In this document: positions 1-12,049 of the stretch, piece after piece
Layout of the letters: every line of letters begins with the position of its first letter
Numbering within the stretch: position 1 is the first letter of the stretch
Source: Siphonodentalium dalli
Taxonomy: Eukaryota; Mollusca; Scaphopoda; Gadilida; Siphonodentaliidae
NCBI GenBank assembly: GCA_032622095.1
Contig: CP136061.1
Span: forward strand, 13,225,287-13,289,286
DNA length: 64,000 nt
Direction of reading: 5' to 3'
Notes under the pieces: model-generated
The model's input: the letters and a program-made list of their open reading frames with translations, nothing else
What the model was told of the DNA's origin: nothing
Database searches by the model: none
Made by a program: the position numbers and the translations under genes

Positions 1-585
1 GGATTTCCACCCTGCAGGTTTATTTGGGACACTAGAATGTATACTACCATGGGTACCTGCGATTATGAGTTTGGTCAGACTTTTTAGCTTACCTGAGACG
101 AAGTCTCTGGCGGAGCTATAGTCATCACTCCTCGTCCGTCGTTCTTCCGTCCATCGTCCGTCCGTCCATCAACAATTCTTTGAACATCTTCTCCTCTGGA
201 ACCATAAGACCGAATGGATTCATATTTGATGTGGATGTTCCCTAGGTGACTCGCATTCAGATTTGTTCAAATGAAGTCACTGGGTCAAATAGTTGCGAAG
301 CCAAGGCCATTCTTAAAATGACTTCAGGCCATATGGGTTCATATTTTGTATGAATGATCCTTGGGTGACTGGGGTTGAGATTTGTTCAAATCAGGTCACT
401 GGGTCAAATGTGGGCAGGGCCAGGGACATGACTCCAAATTTTTTTTCTTCAGATTTAACTCTCAAAAAAAAATTATATATAAAAAAATAAAAGAATATTT
501 AAAACAAAATGTGAAATTGTTTTTTTTATAAAAATTTTTTTTTAAAAGAAGAAAAAATATGTATTTAACTCCATGATCAATTATT
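1..585. repeat. Fragment of dispersed repeat family B plus AT-rich tail
   Basis: No gene seen. Positions 85-460 carry an imperfect hairpin (TAGCTTACCTGAGACGAAGT ... GAGCTATAG), CGTCC-type short repeats and two diverged ~110-bp modules about 'dttTGTTCAAATgAGGTCACTGGGTCAAAT'-type text. The same modules return at about 4250-4345, 4917-5160, 6040-6350 and 12263-13960, so this is a dispersed non-autonomous element. Positions 440-585 are A/T homopolymer-rich sequence. Confidence 0.6.
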
Positions 586-3500
586 AGCTCAACTTTACTT
601 TGTAAAGTTTGAGCTATTGCCATGGCTTGGTATCCGTCGTCCGTGTGTGCGTGTGTGAGTGTGTGTGTGCGTGTGTGCGTGATGCGTCAACAATTTCCTT
701 TAGCACGGGCTACAGTTCGTACCTTTGGTCCGATTATTATGAAATTTGTCATGGATATTGACATTGACATGTAGATGGGAACGAGTCATTTTGGGGTCAT
801 TCGGAAAAAAAAACATGGCCGCCAGTGGCCATCTTGGATTTCAAAATTCAATCCATTAGCACGGGCTACAGGCCGTACCGTTTGTCTTATTGTCATGAAA
901 TTTGTCATGGATGTTAATATTGACATGTAGATGGGAACGAGTAATTTTTGGGTCATTTGGCCAAAAAACATGGCCGCCGGCAGCCATCTTAGATTTTACT
1001 CTTTGCATGACTAAATCCTTTGACACGGGCTACAGGTCGTACCTTTGGTCAGATCATCATAAAATTTGTCATGGATGTTAACAATGACATGTAGATGGGA
1101 ACGAGTCTTTTTTGGGTCATTCGGGCAAAAAACATGGCCGCCAGCAGCCATCTTGGATTTTACTCTTTGTATGACTAAATCCTTTAGCACGGGCTACAGG
1201 TCGTACCTTTAGTCTGATCATCATTAAATTTGTAATGGCTGTTGAAATTAGAATGTAGATGGGAACGAGTCGTTTTGGGGTCATTCGGACAAAAAACATG
1301 GCCACCAGCATCCATCTCTGATTTCAAAATTTAATCCATTAGCACAGGCCACAGGTCGTACTGTTCGTCTGATCATCATGAAATTTGTCATGGATGTTAA
1401 TATTGACATGTAGATGGGAACGAGTAATTTTGGGGTCATTCGGCCAAAAAACATGGCCGCCAGCAGCCATCTTGGATTTTACTCTTTGTATGACTAAATT
1501 CTTTAGCACAGGCTACATGTCGTACCTTTAGTCTTATCATCATAATTTTTTTTATGGCTGTTGAAATTGTAATGTAGATGGGAACGAGTCATTTTGGGGT
1601 CATTCGGATAAAAAACATGGCCACCAGTGGCCATCTTTGATTTCAAAATTCAATCCATTAGCACGGGTTAAAGGTCGTACTGTTCGTCTGATCATCATGA
1701 AATTTGCCATGGATGTTAACAATGACATGTAGATGGGAACGAGTCATTTTGAGGTCATTCGGCCAAAAAACATGGCCGCCAGCAGCCATCTTGGATTTTA
1801 CTCTTTGTATGACTAGATCCTTTAGCACAGGCTACAGGTCGTACCTTTGGTCTGATCATCATAAAATTTGTCATGGATGTTAACAATGACATGTAGATGG
1901 GAACAAGTCATTTTGAGGTCATTCGGCCAAAAAACATGGCCGCCAGCAGCCATCTTGGATTTTACTCTTTGTATGACTAAATCATTTAGCACGGGCTACA
2001 GGTCGTACTTTTAGTCTGATCATCATAAATTTTTTGATGGCTGTTGAAATTAGAATGTAGATGGGAACGAGTCGTTTTGGGGTCATTCGGACAAAAAACA
2101 TGGCCGCCAGCATCCATCTCTGATTTCAAAATTTAATCCATTAGCACAGGCCACAGGTCGTACTGTTCGTCTGATCATCATGAAATTTGTCATGGATGTT
2201 AATATTGACATGTTGATCGGAACGAGTAATTTTGGGGTCATTCGGCCCAAAAACATGGCCGCCAGCAGCCATCTTGGATTTTACTCTTTGTATGACTAAA
2301 TCCTTTAGCACGGATTACAGGTCGTACCTTGAGTCTGATCATCATGAAATTTTTTATGGCTGTTGAAATTATAATGTAGATGGGAACGAGTCATTTTGGG
2401 GTCATTCGGATGAAAAACATGGCCGCCAGTGGCCATCTTTGATTTCAAAATTCAATCCATTAGCACAGGCTACAGGTCGTACCTTCAGTCTGATCATCAT
2501 GAAATTTGTCATGGATGTTAACAATGACATGTAGATGGGAACGAGTCATTTTGAGGTCATTCGGCCAAAAAACATGGCCGCCAGCAGCCATCTTGGATTT
2601 TACTCTTTGTATGACTAGATCCTTTAGCACAGGCTACAGGTCGTACCTTTGGTCTGATCATCATAAAATTTGTCATGGATGTTAACAATGACATGTAGAT
2701 GGGAACAAGTCATTTTGAGGTCATTCGGCCAAAAAACATGGCCGCCAGCAGCCATCTTGGATTTTACTCTTTGTATGACTAAATCCTTTAGCACGGACTA
2801 CAGGTTGTACCTTGAGTCTGATCGTCATGAAATTTTTCGTGGCTGTTGAAATTGGAATGTAGATGGGAACGAGTCATTTTGGGGTCATTTGGATGAAAAA
2901 CATGGCCGCCAGCGGCCATCTTTGATTTCAAAATTCAATTCATTAGCACAGGCTACAGGTCGTACTGTTCGTCTGATCATCATAAAATTTATCATGGATG
3001 TTAATATTGACATGTAGATGGGAACGATTAATTTTGGGGTCATTCGGACAAAAAACATGGCCACCAGCAGCCATCTTGGATTTTACTCTTTGTATGACTA
3101 AATCCTTTAGCACGGGCTACAGGTCGTACCTTTAGTCTGATCATCATAAAATTTGTCCTGGATGTTAACAATGACATGTAGATGGGAACGAGTCATTTTG
3201 GGGTCATTCGTCCAAAAAACATGGCCGCCAGTGGCCATCTTTGATTTCAAAATTCAATCCATTAGCACAGGCTACAGGTTGTACCTTTAGTCTGATCATC
3301 ATAAAATTTGTCATGGATGTTAGCAATGACATGTAGATTGGAACGAGTCATTTTGAGGTCATTCGGCCAAAAAACATGGCCGCCAGCAGCCATCTTGGAT
3401 TTTACTCTTTGTATGACTAAATCATTTAGCACGGGCTACAGGTTGTACTTTTAGTCTGATCATCATAAAATTTGTCCTGGATGTTAACAATGACATGTAG

Positions 3501-3866
3501 ATGGGAACGAGTCATTTTGGGGTCATTTGTCCAAAAAACATGGCCGCCAGCAGCCATCTTGGATTTTACTCTTTGTATGACTAAATTCAATCCATTAGCA
3601 TGGGCTACAGGTCGTACCTTTAGTCTGATCGTCATAAAATTTGTCATGGATGTTAACGATGACATGTGGATGGGATATAATCATTTTGGGGTCATTCGGC
3701 CGAAGACATGGCTGTCAGCAGCCATCTTGGATTTTACTTTTCTCTTCAATGTCTATAAACTAGTATTAGAGATTCAACTTACCACATTCCTAATCGCTCC
3801 ATTGACTGGAATACATTAAATTATTCCCTTTCCAAGTTGAGCTACAGTGTCATTGACACTTTCATA
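586..3866. repeat. Repeat family A: element with ~20 tandem ~160-bp units
   Basis: The element opens with a hairpin-like end (AGCTCAACTTTACTTTG / CAAAGT..GAGCT), a GT-rich stretch, and then about 20 diverged tandem units of roughly 160 bp. Each unit contains TTAGCACGGGCTACAGGTCG, GACATGTAGATGGGAACGAG and CATGGCCGCCAGCAGCCATC. It closes with AAGTTGAGCTACAGTGTCAT. The same two ends bound a shorter copy at 29600-30385, so the array sits inside a mobile unit. Open frames across the units are shared repeat translations, not genes. The plan recalls bivalve 'pearl'-type elements; that link is inference. Confidence 0.75.
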
Positions 3867-4344
3867 TATATTGTTAACATTTTTTTTAAATTGAAAAACT
3901 AATGTGCCATTACATTTCTGATGGCTGTGCACCATGGCCCTTCACTCAAGTTCACTACTTCTGCCACCCTGGTCCCAAAAATAATATTTACTCAAATTCT
4001 TGACAGAGAATCATTAATAAGAAGCATTTACTTTGGGTCTAACTGTATGCGGGGTATGCCTACACATGTCAAGTGAAATCTGACATTTTTATAAACATTC
4101 CCTGGAGATCTGCTAGAGGTCATTAATTCCCAATTACAACAACAATCTATCATAAGTATTGTTCAAATCTTTCAACAGGACATTTAATACTCCCACACCC
4201 ACCACCTCACTAGAACATATTTGGCAAACTTGAAAAGTGTCTTTTGAAAGAACCGGCCACCAGCTCTATTTAGCTCATATTTAATATTGAGGCTCCTTTG
4301 GTGATTGGAAATCAGATTTGTTCAATCAGGGTCACCAAGTCAAG
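3867..4344. other. Intergenic, no gene recognised
   Basis: Only the flank of repeat family A and a short piece of family B (about 4250-4345) are recognisable. No supported coding region or RNA gene is seen. Confidence 0.5.
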
Positions 4345-4346
4345 TA

Positions 4347-4559
4347 CAGTAATGCTCTAGGTAATCGACTTTTTAACCACAGCAGAATTATGGGTAACTT
4401 TTCAGGATTTAGTCGGAAATATGGCATGATGCCATTCATCGGAAAGCTCTTGGGGAGAGCTTTCCGATGAATGGCAACAAGCCATATTTCCGACTAAATC
4501 CTTGAAAGTTACCCATAATTCTGCTGTGGTTAAGAAATCGATTACTTAGAGCATTACTG
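4347..4559. mobile_element. TA-flanked palindromic MITE (family M1)
   Basis: A 213-bp nearly perfect palindrome begins CAGTAATGCTCTAGGTAATC and ends with its complement. It has TA on both sides, as expected for Tc1/mariner-type target duplications. Full or partial copies lie at 7756-7968, 14323-14521, 25326-25536, 32216-32364, and split around 28385-28890. There is no coding capacity. The right-hand TA also serves as the left TA of the next element. Confidence 0.85.
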
Positions 4560-4561
4560 TA

Positions 4562-4914
4562 CCCTGCTGGACAAAACAAGTGTCCACTTAACCACGGTGC
4601 GGTTAGTGTTGCCACCGTGGCTGAAATGCAACTACACCGCAGCTCAACTGGCTAACTACAGTTCGGCCGCGGTGTACTTGCCGTTCGACCATGGTGTAGT
4701 TGCCGCGGTGTATGTCCATTAAACTGAAAAAAGACGATACCAACCAGAAATCTAACCACGGTGTACATGCCGTTCGGCCGCGGTGTACTTGCTGTTCGGC
4801 TGCGGTGTACTTGCCGTTCAGCCACGGTGCCCAACTGCAGTTACAAACTCTGACACCGCAGCCGAACGGCAAATACACTGCGGTGCCAATGGACACTTGT
4901 TTTGTCCAGCAGGG
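4562..4914. mobile_element. TA-flanked MITE with inverted internal repeats
   Basis: The terminal inverted repeat CCCTGCTGGACAAAACAAGT is exact at both ends, and TA flanks the element on each side. The inside consists of short units around CGGTGTACTTGCCGTTCGGC arranged in both orientations. It is a non-autonomous Tc1/mariner-like element. Short open frames here are palindrome artefacts. Confidence 0.85.
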
Positions 4915-5159
4915 TAGGTGCAAGGCCAGCTACATTACTCTTTCTCTCCATAGTAGTTCATGATATGTCTTCTATGCATGAACCAAATGTCCTATTTTGC
5001 TTATATTTGGTATGAAATTACCTTGGGTGACAGAAAGTCAAATAAGGGCAGAGCCGGAGACATAACTATTTCACTCCATAGTAATTCTTAAAATATGTTT
5101 GCAAGAATTAGTTGGCTTATTTAGCATGGAATGTTCTTGTTTGACTGCAATTCAGATTT

Positions 5160-6010
5160 TTAGTCGAGTTTTTAAAAAACTCGACTTATGGTTTGACGAG
5201 GGACGGTTGGCGGGCGGGTGGGCGGACCTAAAGAATGCCTTATAACTGACATTTGTGAACGGAATGGTATATGAGTTGCTCCCAATGACTATTTACTGCA
5301 TGTAGAAAATAGGTCACGTCCAAACTTTTTGACAAGAGTTATCCATCTTAGTTGGTTTTTAGTCAAGTTTTTCGCCGTTAGCGTTATAACTCACGCAAAT
5401 ATTAACCAATTTCAACAATATTTGGTATATGAGACTCTTGCAACAATATCTCGGACGAGTTCGAAAACCAGCTTTGTCCGAATTTTTTTCCAGAGTTATG
5501 GGTCTTAGTTTGTCTATTTTTAGCAATTTTATCACTGTTAGCGCGATAACTCGATGAAATATTAACAGACTTCAACAATATTTGGTATATGAGTCTCTTG
5601 CAACAATATCTCGGACGAGTTCGAAAACCAGGTTTGTACAATTTTTTTTCCCGGAGTTATGGGTCTTAGTTTATCTATTTTTAGCAATTTTATCACCGTT
5701 AGCATGATAACTCAATGAAATATCAACCGATTTAAACAATATTTGGTATATGAGTCTCTTGCAACAATATCTCGGACGAGTTCGTAAACCTGGTTTGTCC
5801 GAATTTTTTTCCGGAGTTATGGGTCTTAGTTTGTCTATTTTAATAACAATTTTATCACCGTTAGTGCGATAACTCAATGAAATATTAACGGATTCAATTG
5901 GTATTTGGTATATAGGTCTATTGCAATAATATACCACCGTCCGACTTTTTTCCCGGAGTTGTGCACCTTATTGGCAGAAGTTTGGTTCGACAGCCAAAAA
6001 ACTTGACAAA
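5160..6010. repeat. Element with ~165-bp tandem units (family C)
   Basis: It begins with a short hairpin (AGTCGAGTTTTT / AAAAACTCGACT) and then has about four units of ~165 bp sharing AATATTTGGTATATGAGTCT, CTCGGACGAGTTCG and GGAGTTATGGGTCTTAGTTT. It ends near CAAAAAACTTGACAAAAGCA. The architecture matches the array-bearing non-autonomous elements at 586 and 42009. No protein is encoded. Confidence 0.65.
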
Positions 6011-6910
6011 AGCATCTTAGATGCGTACTCCTTGTTTTTAAATGGGGTCACCTGGTCAGATAGGGGCCAAGCTCCTCCCCTCTTAATATGCTTCCTTCAC
6101 AAGGACCATCAGGTCTATTTTACTGATATTTAGTATAAGGGTTCTTTGGTGTCTGTGATTCAAATTTATTCGGATGGGGTCACCAGGTTAAATAGGGTGG
6201 GACCAGGGACATAACTATATGTCTCTATAGTAATTCTTAAAATGTCTTCTCAAGAGAGGTTGCACTATTTAGCTTACATATAGTATGAAGGATCCTTTAG
6301 TGACTGAGATTCAGATTTGTTAAAATGAGGTCAACCTGTTAATAAATGGCGGGGGCTATGGGGAGTTAACACTTTTGTGTCTAAATAAATCATTGAAATA
6401 CCAAATTCATTAAAACATCTACCTTGGAACCACCTGACTGATTAATCTGACAAACATGTATCGTTTTTGGGTCCATGGATAATTGGGCTTCAAACATGTC
6501 TAAATGGTTTTATACAAAGGCGCTTGTGAGATTTGAAATTTCCAACAATTGAGAAAGTTTGAGGTGTCGGTTGTGAAATTCCAACCTAAGACTAATTGGG
6601 AGTCTGGAGCCCGGTCCGGAGGGGACTTGTTGAGCTGGAGGAGGGGGTGATCAGTAGTGTACAATTGGTAATTTCAAGGTGGATTTTCACCAATCTACAT
6701 ACATGAAGTCTCTCTAGCCACATATCCTGTTTAGATCTACTTCTTTTAAAGTGATTATGAAAAGTTCTGACTGTTGTGGTCTCCAGAGTCCCAGTCTTAT
6801 CAGTATTTTCAGTCTGGTGAAAGAACCCCACAGTCATTGACTGTCTTGTTTGGTGGAGTTATCTCCTTTTTTCGACTTAAGACAATGTTTGCAATATACA
6901 TAATACTTGA
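6011..6910. other. Family B remnants, then non-genic sequence
   Basis: Positions 6040-6350 hold diverged family B modules. From 6350 to 6910 no gene, RNA or repeat is recognised with confidence. Confidence 0.45.
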
Positions 6911-7311
6911 TTAACCCTTTACCCAACAAACCGGCCAAAACCGGCCAAATAAAGCTTCAACAGCCTAAAATATCTTCGGTCTGTCTCAATAGAACCATAC
7001 AAATATGGATATCATTGGAACCGGCTCCTTGACCACATTGTGATAGTTACAGTTATGCCCTGTGCCAATGCATTCTCTTATATATGCGAGTCGACCATAG
7101 GTCGCCTCGCATATATAAGAGAATGCATTGGCCTAAAAAAAATCTTTTTTTTAACACTTTTTACCATTTTTTCTTACATTCTTTAACAATTTTGTAATTT
7201 TTAATGTGTTAAGCCAATGCATTCTCTTATATATGCGAGGCGACCTATGGTCGACTCGCATATATAAGAGAATGCATTGGCACAGGGCCCTTCTGTTGGG
7301 TAAAGGGTTAA
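6911..7311. mobile_element. TTAA-flanked palindromic MITE (family M2), copy 1
   Basis: The ends are TTAACCCTTTACCCAACA and its complement. TTAA is the target duplication and CCC the element end, as in piggyBac-type transposons. Inside are two 67-bp hairpins in opposite orientation, each starting CCAATGCATTCTCTTATATA. No transposase is present. Other full copies: 11501, 12476, 23226, 24285, 25717, 28466 and 30588. Confidence 0.85.
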
Positions 7312-7408
7312 GAGTTAGCCATATGCCTCATGTATATATTATACAGCACCCTTCTTGTTTATGAATTTTGGTCATGCACCATACATTGTATGTCTGAACC
7401 TCTTGCAG

Positions 7409-7530
7409 AAATTACAGAAGAAACACAGCAAAAACCCAGAGCTGTATGATACGTTTGAGTCAATGATTGACGATGAGATTGCCAAGAATGATAGTGACAC
7501 GGGTCGACTTTCTACACTCTGGCTTACAAG
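7409..7530 (+). CDS. GLTP-fold lipid transfer protein, internal exon 1 of 4 in window
   Basis: This is the first visible exon of a host gene encoding a glycolipid-transfer-protein fold, an all-helical domain that carries sphingolipids between membranes in the cytosol. The exon starts after a TCTTGCAG acceptor, reads in phase 0 (KLQKKHSKNPELYDTFESMI...) and ends ...LSTLWLTR in a codon split 2+1 before GTAACG. It matches the helix of GLTP proteins with K-Y-x-T-L-x-x-M followed by the acidic segment and 'TR-A-L'. The four exons give about 154 in-frame residues ending at a natural stop, against about 210 for human GLTP, so the N-terminal helices with the Asp-x3-Asn-x2-Lys headgroup motif lie upstream of the window. 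It could be a stand-alone GLTP/CPTP or the C-terminal domain of a larger protein. No ATG or promoter is visible. Confidence 0.85.
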
Positions 7531-7587
7531 GTAACGAAAGTGACTCGGGGGAGCATCCGGGCTCAAAATATGGTTACTGTCATTTGC

Positions 7588-7690
7588 AGAATGAGGTACC
7601 CAGAGGGTGAGTTTAGTGTCGTTATCCTGTACAGTGGGCTAGCATCACTAATTTCACCCTCTGGGGACCTTATTCGGCTGTTGCCTCATC
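7588..7690. repeat. Short hairpin element (family H), copy 1
   Basis: A ~90-bp imperfect hairpin with arms CCCAGAGGGTGAGTTTAGTG and CACTAATTTCACCCTCTGGG, followed by CCTCATCTTCT. Related copies lie at 8085-8145 (half), 15590-15720, 15905-15990, 26470-26560 and 28970-29050. It lies just after a GLTP exon but shows no splice or coding signal. Confidence 0.7.
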
Positions 7691-7755
7691 TTCTCTGGAA
7701 AGTATCTTTATTATAAAATAATTTATTTTTTTAGTTCAGTTTCTCTATACATGTA

Positions 7756-7968
7756 CAGTAATGCTCTAAGTAATCGACTTCTTAACCACAGTGGAATTAT
7801 GGGTAACTTTTCAGGATTTAGTCGGAAATATGGCTTGTTGCCATTCATCGGAAAGCTCTCGGGGAGAGCTTTCCGATGAATGGCAACAAGCCATATTTCC
7901 GACTAAATCCTGAAAAGTTACCCATAATTCCACTGTGGTTAAGAAGTCGATTACTTAGAGCATTACTG
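7756..7968. mobile_element. MITE family M1, copy 2
   Basis: A near-perfect palindrome starting CAGTAATGCTCTAAGTAATC, flanked by TA on both sides (7754-7755 and 7969-7970). It lies in GLTP intron 1. Confidence 0.85.
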
Positions 7969-8084
7969 TATCTCCAAAATTGGCAGGCAACGCAATGCAT
8001 AATTGAAATGCCCAATTAAATCTGTGTCTATGTCTCCCTTAGCAGATGAGGCCATACAGGATGTGGTCTCTAGAGGATGACAGT

Positions 8085-8145
8085 TGCTGTGTAGGGTAGC
8101 ATCACTAAATTCACCCTTTGGGGACATCATTCTGAAAATGTCCTG
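8085..8145. repeat. Partial copy of hairpin family H
   Basis: Only the right arm (AGCATCACTAAATTCACCCT and the following TGGGGACATCATTCTG) is recognisable, next to a diverged left side. Confidence 0.5.
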
Positions 8146-8454
8146 CACCAAATTTTGAGGCCAGTCTGGTATGGTGTAAATAGACAGAACATAACATGTG
8201 TCTTAAATAAATCAGAACCATTCATTGAATGAGATGTGGATTATGCAAGGCTCTATTTGACAATAACCAGTGCAATATGCAATCAACATATTTTTTGTTG
8301 CCTTTATATTATTATCTATATATATACAACAGTAGGATCTGCCTTGCTGTTCGAATTTTTTCCCAGATTTCAACCAAATTTGGTGTGGTTACCCGGGGTA
8401 CCCTGGCAGAGGTTGTATTGGCGTTACATGTAGTTTAAAAAAATTTAATTGAAA

Positions 8455-8765
8455 TAGAGAGCCTCGGTGGCTCAATCGGTTAGGGGTACCACTCCAAGCC
8501 GTTTCGCCCTCCAGCGCTGGCGATAAGGGTTCAAATCCACATGTTTCCATCGTGGACTTTGTAACTCGAAATCGTTATCTGGTGGAATTGCCAGTTACTC
8601 GCCGATGGCCGGTGGTTTGCCACACATGGTTGACGAGTTTATCAGCCATTGAAATCACTGTTAGATTAGTCGCAAGTGTGCGTATTTCCTCCACCACTGA
8701 AACTGGCAATGTCGTGATATGGCCTTAGTGGCTAAAGCGACAATAAACCCCAATCAATCAATCAA
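8455..8765 (+). mobile_element. tRNA-derived SINE
   Basis: The head resembles a tRNA, with a pol III A box TGGCTCAATCGG (8468-8479) and B box GGTTCAAATCC (8528-8538). A tRNA-unrelated body of ~200 bp follows, and a simple tail of AATC repeats ends at about 8772. That head-body-tail layout defines a SINE mobilised by a LINE. No acceptor-stem pairing supports a functional tRNA. Confidence 0.8.
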
Positions 8766-9084
8766 TCAATCAATGTTCAAAGCATTATTTTTTACAAATA
8801 TTATATCCAAATTGACAACACGCACCGTCATTCTTGTACATGAATTAAATGCAGTGGCGAAGTCTTTTTCGTTAGTTTATCACCGATATATGGGTCCTGA
8901 ATCGAGTAGTAAATATTTACAATTGAGCATAGTTCCGACGACGTTTTCTTTGGAGTGGTACGGTCGATTTGCTTCAAAATTTCGGCGATGTTAGTAGAAT
9001 GTTATATTCCTCCAGATGGCTTAGCACCTGAATACTAACTTATCAATTCCACGCACCCCAACAAATAAGTAATATGTCTTTGAG

Positions 9085-9384
9085 CTACAATGAATTAGGG
9101 TTTCTAAAATTTATATGTTCACTGAGCTTTAACAATGAAATACAGTGTACTACAGGGATTTATTCTTGGACCTTTGTTATTTTTTTATTTATGTTAATGA
9201 CATGCCAAAATGTATGTCCATTAAACTCCTCTCATTCACCGAAGACACTACTCTGTGTGCATCTGGCAATAACTGTCTCAAAGTGCAGAATACAATTAAC
9301 GAAGAACTAGAAAAACTGTTTAGATGGTGTTGTACATGCTCAGCATACACCCCCAAAACAACGACTCAAAATAGAACAATATTA
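9085..9384 (+). pseudogene. LINE reverse transcriptase fragment, left part
   Basis: Translation across frames shows decayed reverse transcriptase motifs of the CR1/Jockey type: V-L-Q-G-x-I-L-G-P-L-L-F, Y-V-N-D-M-P, then F-T-E-D-T in place of the catalytic F-A-D-D-T block, and an N-T-I-N-E-E-L-E-K-L helix. A frameshift and the altered catalytic Asp show it is dead. The frame resumes after the element at 9385-11328. Confidence 0.8.
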
Positions 9385-11328
9385 CCCTTGGAACAAACGT
9401 CGCACTACCGACGAATCTAATTCAATTAGAATTAGACTCGAGTTTAATTCATAATTCGTCTGTTGAAACAAACGTCGCATTTAATTCAAGATGAATCTAA
9501 ATGATTTCTTAAAATGGCATAAAGCGTTCATAAGGGTTTTGGTCAAAACGGCTAAAATAGGAAGTTTTATATCAATTCTAAAACGTAAAATTTAGTGAGA
9601 AAATGTGGATTTTGACTTCCAAGCGACGAAATTAATGTTACTATTCTGAGGAGTGGAAATTATTGGTTTTATATCGCTATTTCGTAAGTATTTGATACAT
9701 ATTTTATGTCGGACATGATTCTTTAGGTGGTATTTTGCTTTGAACTTGTCTGACAGAAATCAGGTCCAGTTTATTTTTATACGAAAACGTTGTACCGTTT
9801 TAACAATTTAATAGCAAGTTGAGGTCAACGCGCTATATCACTATATATTGCGTCAGTATGCCTATCTAAAACCACGTGGTAAAATAACCATGGCGGGCAG
9901 GGACGTATGGCTATAGGGTCTCGGTTGGGGGGGGGGGGGGGGGGGGCTAATAAATTTGCGTAATTCAATTTGCACCCCCTTGGCTGTTCCTTCACATGCT
10001 GGATAAATAGATAGAATGACACAAGTGTGTGAACATGATAACGTTATTGCACGAGTTTGTTCTGATGCGATGGTAAAACGAGAACCGGATGTTCAAGTTT
10101 TACCTCGCGGCATGACAAACGAGTGCAATAACGCTAACATGTTCACAAAACTGTGTTGTTCTATGTTTATTGCACACTCTGAAGATTGTTGCTTGTACTA
10201 TACTAACTTTAGGTCTATATTGTTTATTTAATTGCACAAACGTGTTCTTAGTGTAGACTATAGCCTATACCTAATAATTTAGGTGAAGAAATTGTCTGCT
10301 ACGGTTGATGTCGCCAATGACGTAATCGGTTTGTATTGTTCAAGAACAATACACAATTGTTTATTGAATGTTTTGAAATCTTCTGTATTTTGCTGTATTT
10401 CTCACAAATAAGCCATTGAGTGTGCAATAATAGCCTATTCTGAATGGATCAGTAGACTTGTGATCATACACTTGGCGGACCATGGTTCTGCCAGTAGAAG
10501 AAAAATCAGAGATCTGAACCTGAAATTTCCGATCATAGTTTGGCACAGCGGGAGAAAACTTTGAACATGAAAACCGCAAAAACCTATATATATAGCATTA
10601 GACTGGCCTCAAGCTTTCCAAGTGCTGACAATTTCCAACCTGACACCCCCCCCCACGAAGGTTGGAAAATTTCCAACTGATGACCATTTAAGTTCATAAT
10701 TTTGAACAGAAGCATAGGAAAATAATTAGCAGTTTTTTTGGCTGGCCACGGGGGTAATGAGGGACCAGGACACAGGCCATTTCAGTCAAAATGTTGGACC
10801 AAAAGTAGGAAAATATGCAAATGTTTGTCTAAAAACAACAAATTCCCCAATAATTCATTGCTGGAAAATCAAATTACAAGAACAATTTCAACCCATCGTT
10901 GATGTTAAATTTGCACACGTCCATGCACAGTATAGCGTGTATATCCAAACGGAATAAATATTTATTTAGTGCGTCTACTCGCATTTAATTTGAAACAAAC
11001 GTCGCACTTTCGTCGACTCAAATTCAAATACCACCAAATTACGTCATGCTCGTTGGTGTTTTCCAGTTTCAATTGGAATTCCCTCATTAGCATATCATTA
11101 TGCAGCTCGTTTGCATGTCTCCGAATTAAATTCGAGTCGACGGTGATGCGACGTTTGTTTAAAACACGGATCTCAGACGCATCAGCAATTAAATTTGTGT
11201 TGACCACACGCATTCTTCGTCGGTAGTGCGTCTACTCGCATTTATTTGCAACAAACGTCGCACTACCGACGAATCTAATTCAAATAATTGAATTTGATTC
11301 GTCGGTAGTGCGACGTTTGTTCCAAGGG
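9385..11328. mobile_element. Harbinger-like non-autonomous element inside the LINE
   Basis: The terminal inverted repeat CCCTTGGAACAAACGTCGCA is exact at both ends, and the 3-bp duplication TTA flanks it (9382-9384, 11329-11331), as for PIF/Harbinger. Sub-terminal copies of the same motif recur at 9455-9490 and 10985-11270, so it has grown by internal duplication or nesting. It contains an oligo-G run at 9926-9946. No transposase is visible, so it is non-autonomous. Confidence 0.8.
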
Positions 11329-11331
11329 TTA

Positions 11332-11460
11332 GGATACAACTGAATCATAAAGAACTTACCTGTGTTGGAAACAAATACAAAGAAAAATCCATCAAATTTC
11401 TCGGGGTGATCATAGACGAGAACCTCACATTCCTCCGGTTATCATAGAACCTGAATAATA
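11332..11460 (+). pseudogene. LINE reverse transcriptase fragment, right part
   Basis: The translation includes L-N-H-K-E-L and K-S-I-K-F-L-G-V-I-I-D-E-N-L-T-F, the region after the catalytic block in CR1/Jockey-type reverse transcriptases. It continues the fragment ending at 9384. Confidence 0.75.
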
Positions 11461-11500
11461 ACTTATCAGTTTCACACACACGAACAAGTACATAATGTCT

Positions 11501-11897
11501 TTAACCCTTTACCCAACAGAACGGCCCTGTGCCAATGCATTCTCTTATATATGCGAGTCGACCATAGGTCGCCTCGCATATATAAGAGAATGCATTGGCT
11601 TAACACATTAAAAATTATAAAAATAAAAATAAAAATTATAAAAATGGTAAAAAGTGTTAAAATAGGCCAATGCATTCTCTTATATATGCGAGGCGACCTA
11701 TGGTCGACTCGCATATATAAGAGAATGCATTGGCACAGGGCATAACTGTAACCATCACAATGTGGTCAATGAGCCGGTTCCAATGATATCCATATTTGTA
11801 TGGTTTTATTGAGACAGACCCAAGATAATTTAGGCTGTTGCAGCTTTATTTGGCCGTTTTTGGCCGGTTTTGGCCGGTTTGTTGGGTAAAGGGTTAA
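11501..11897. mobile_element. MITE family M2, copy 2
   Basis: TTAA-flanked with terminal repeat CCCTTTACCCAACA and two opposed 67-bp hairpins. It is inverted relative to copy 1. It lies in GLTP intron 1. Confidence 0.85.
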
Positions 11898-12049
11898 CTG
11901 TTGAATATTTTTCATAAAATGACAGTATCTTTGAATCTTCGATTAATTTGTTTTGTGTGCTCTGTCCACTGATATATAAAACTCATATCTGGAAATATTG
12001 AAGTTGTTAACACTATGTATGATGTTAATTAAATTTATATTTGTTACAG

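Noticed and set aside
8455-8545. Functional tRNA gene
   Set aside because: A and B boxes are present but there is no cloverleaf acceptor stem, and a SINE body and tail follow.
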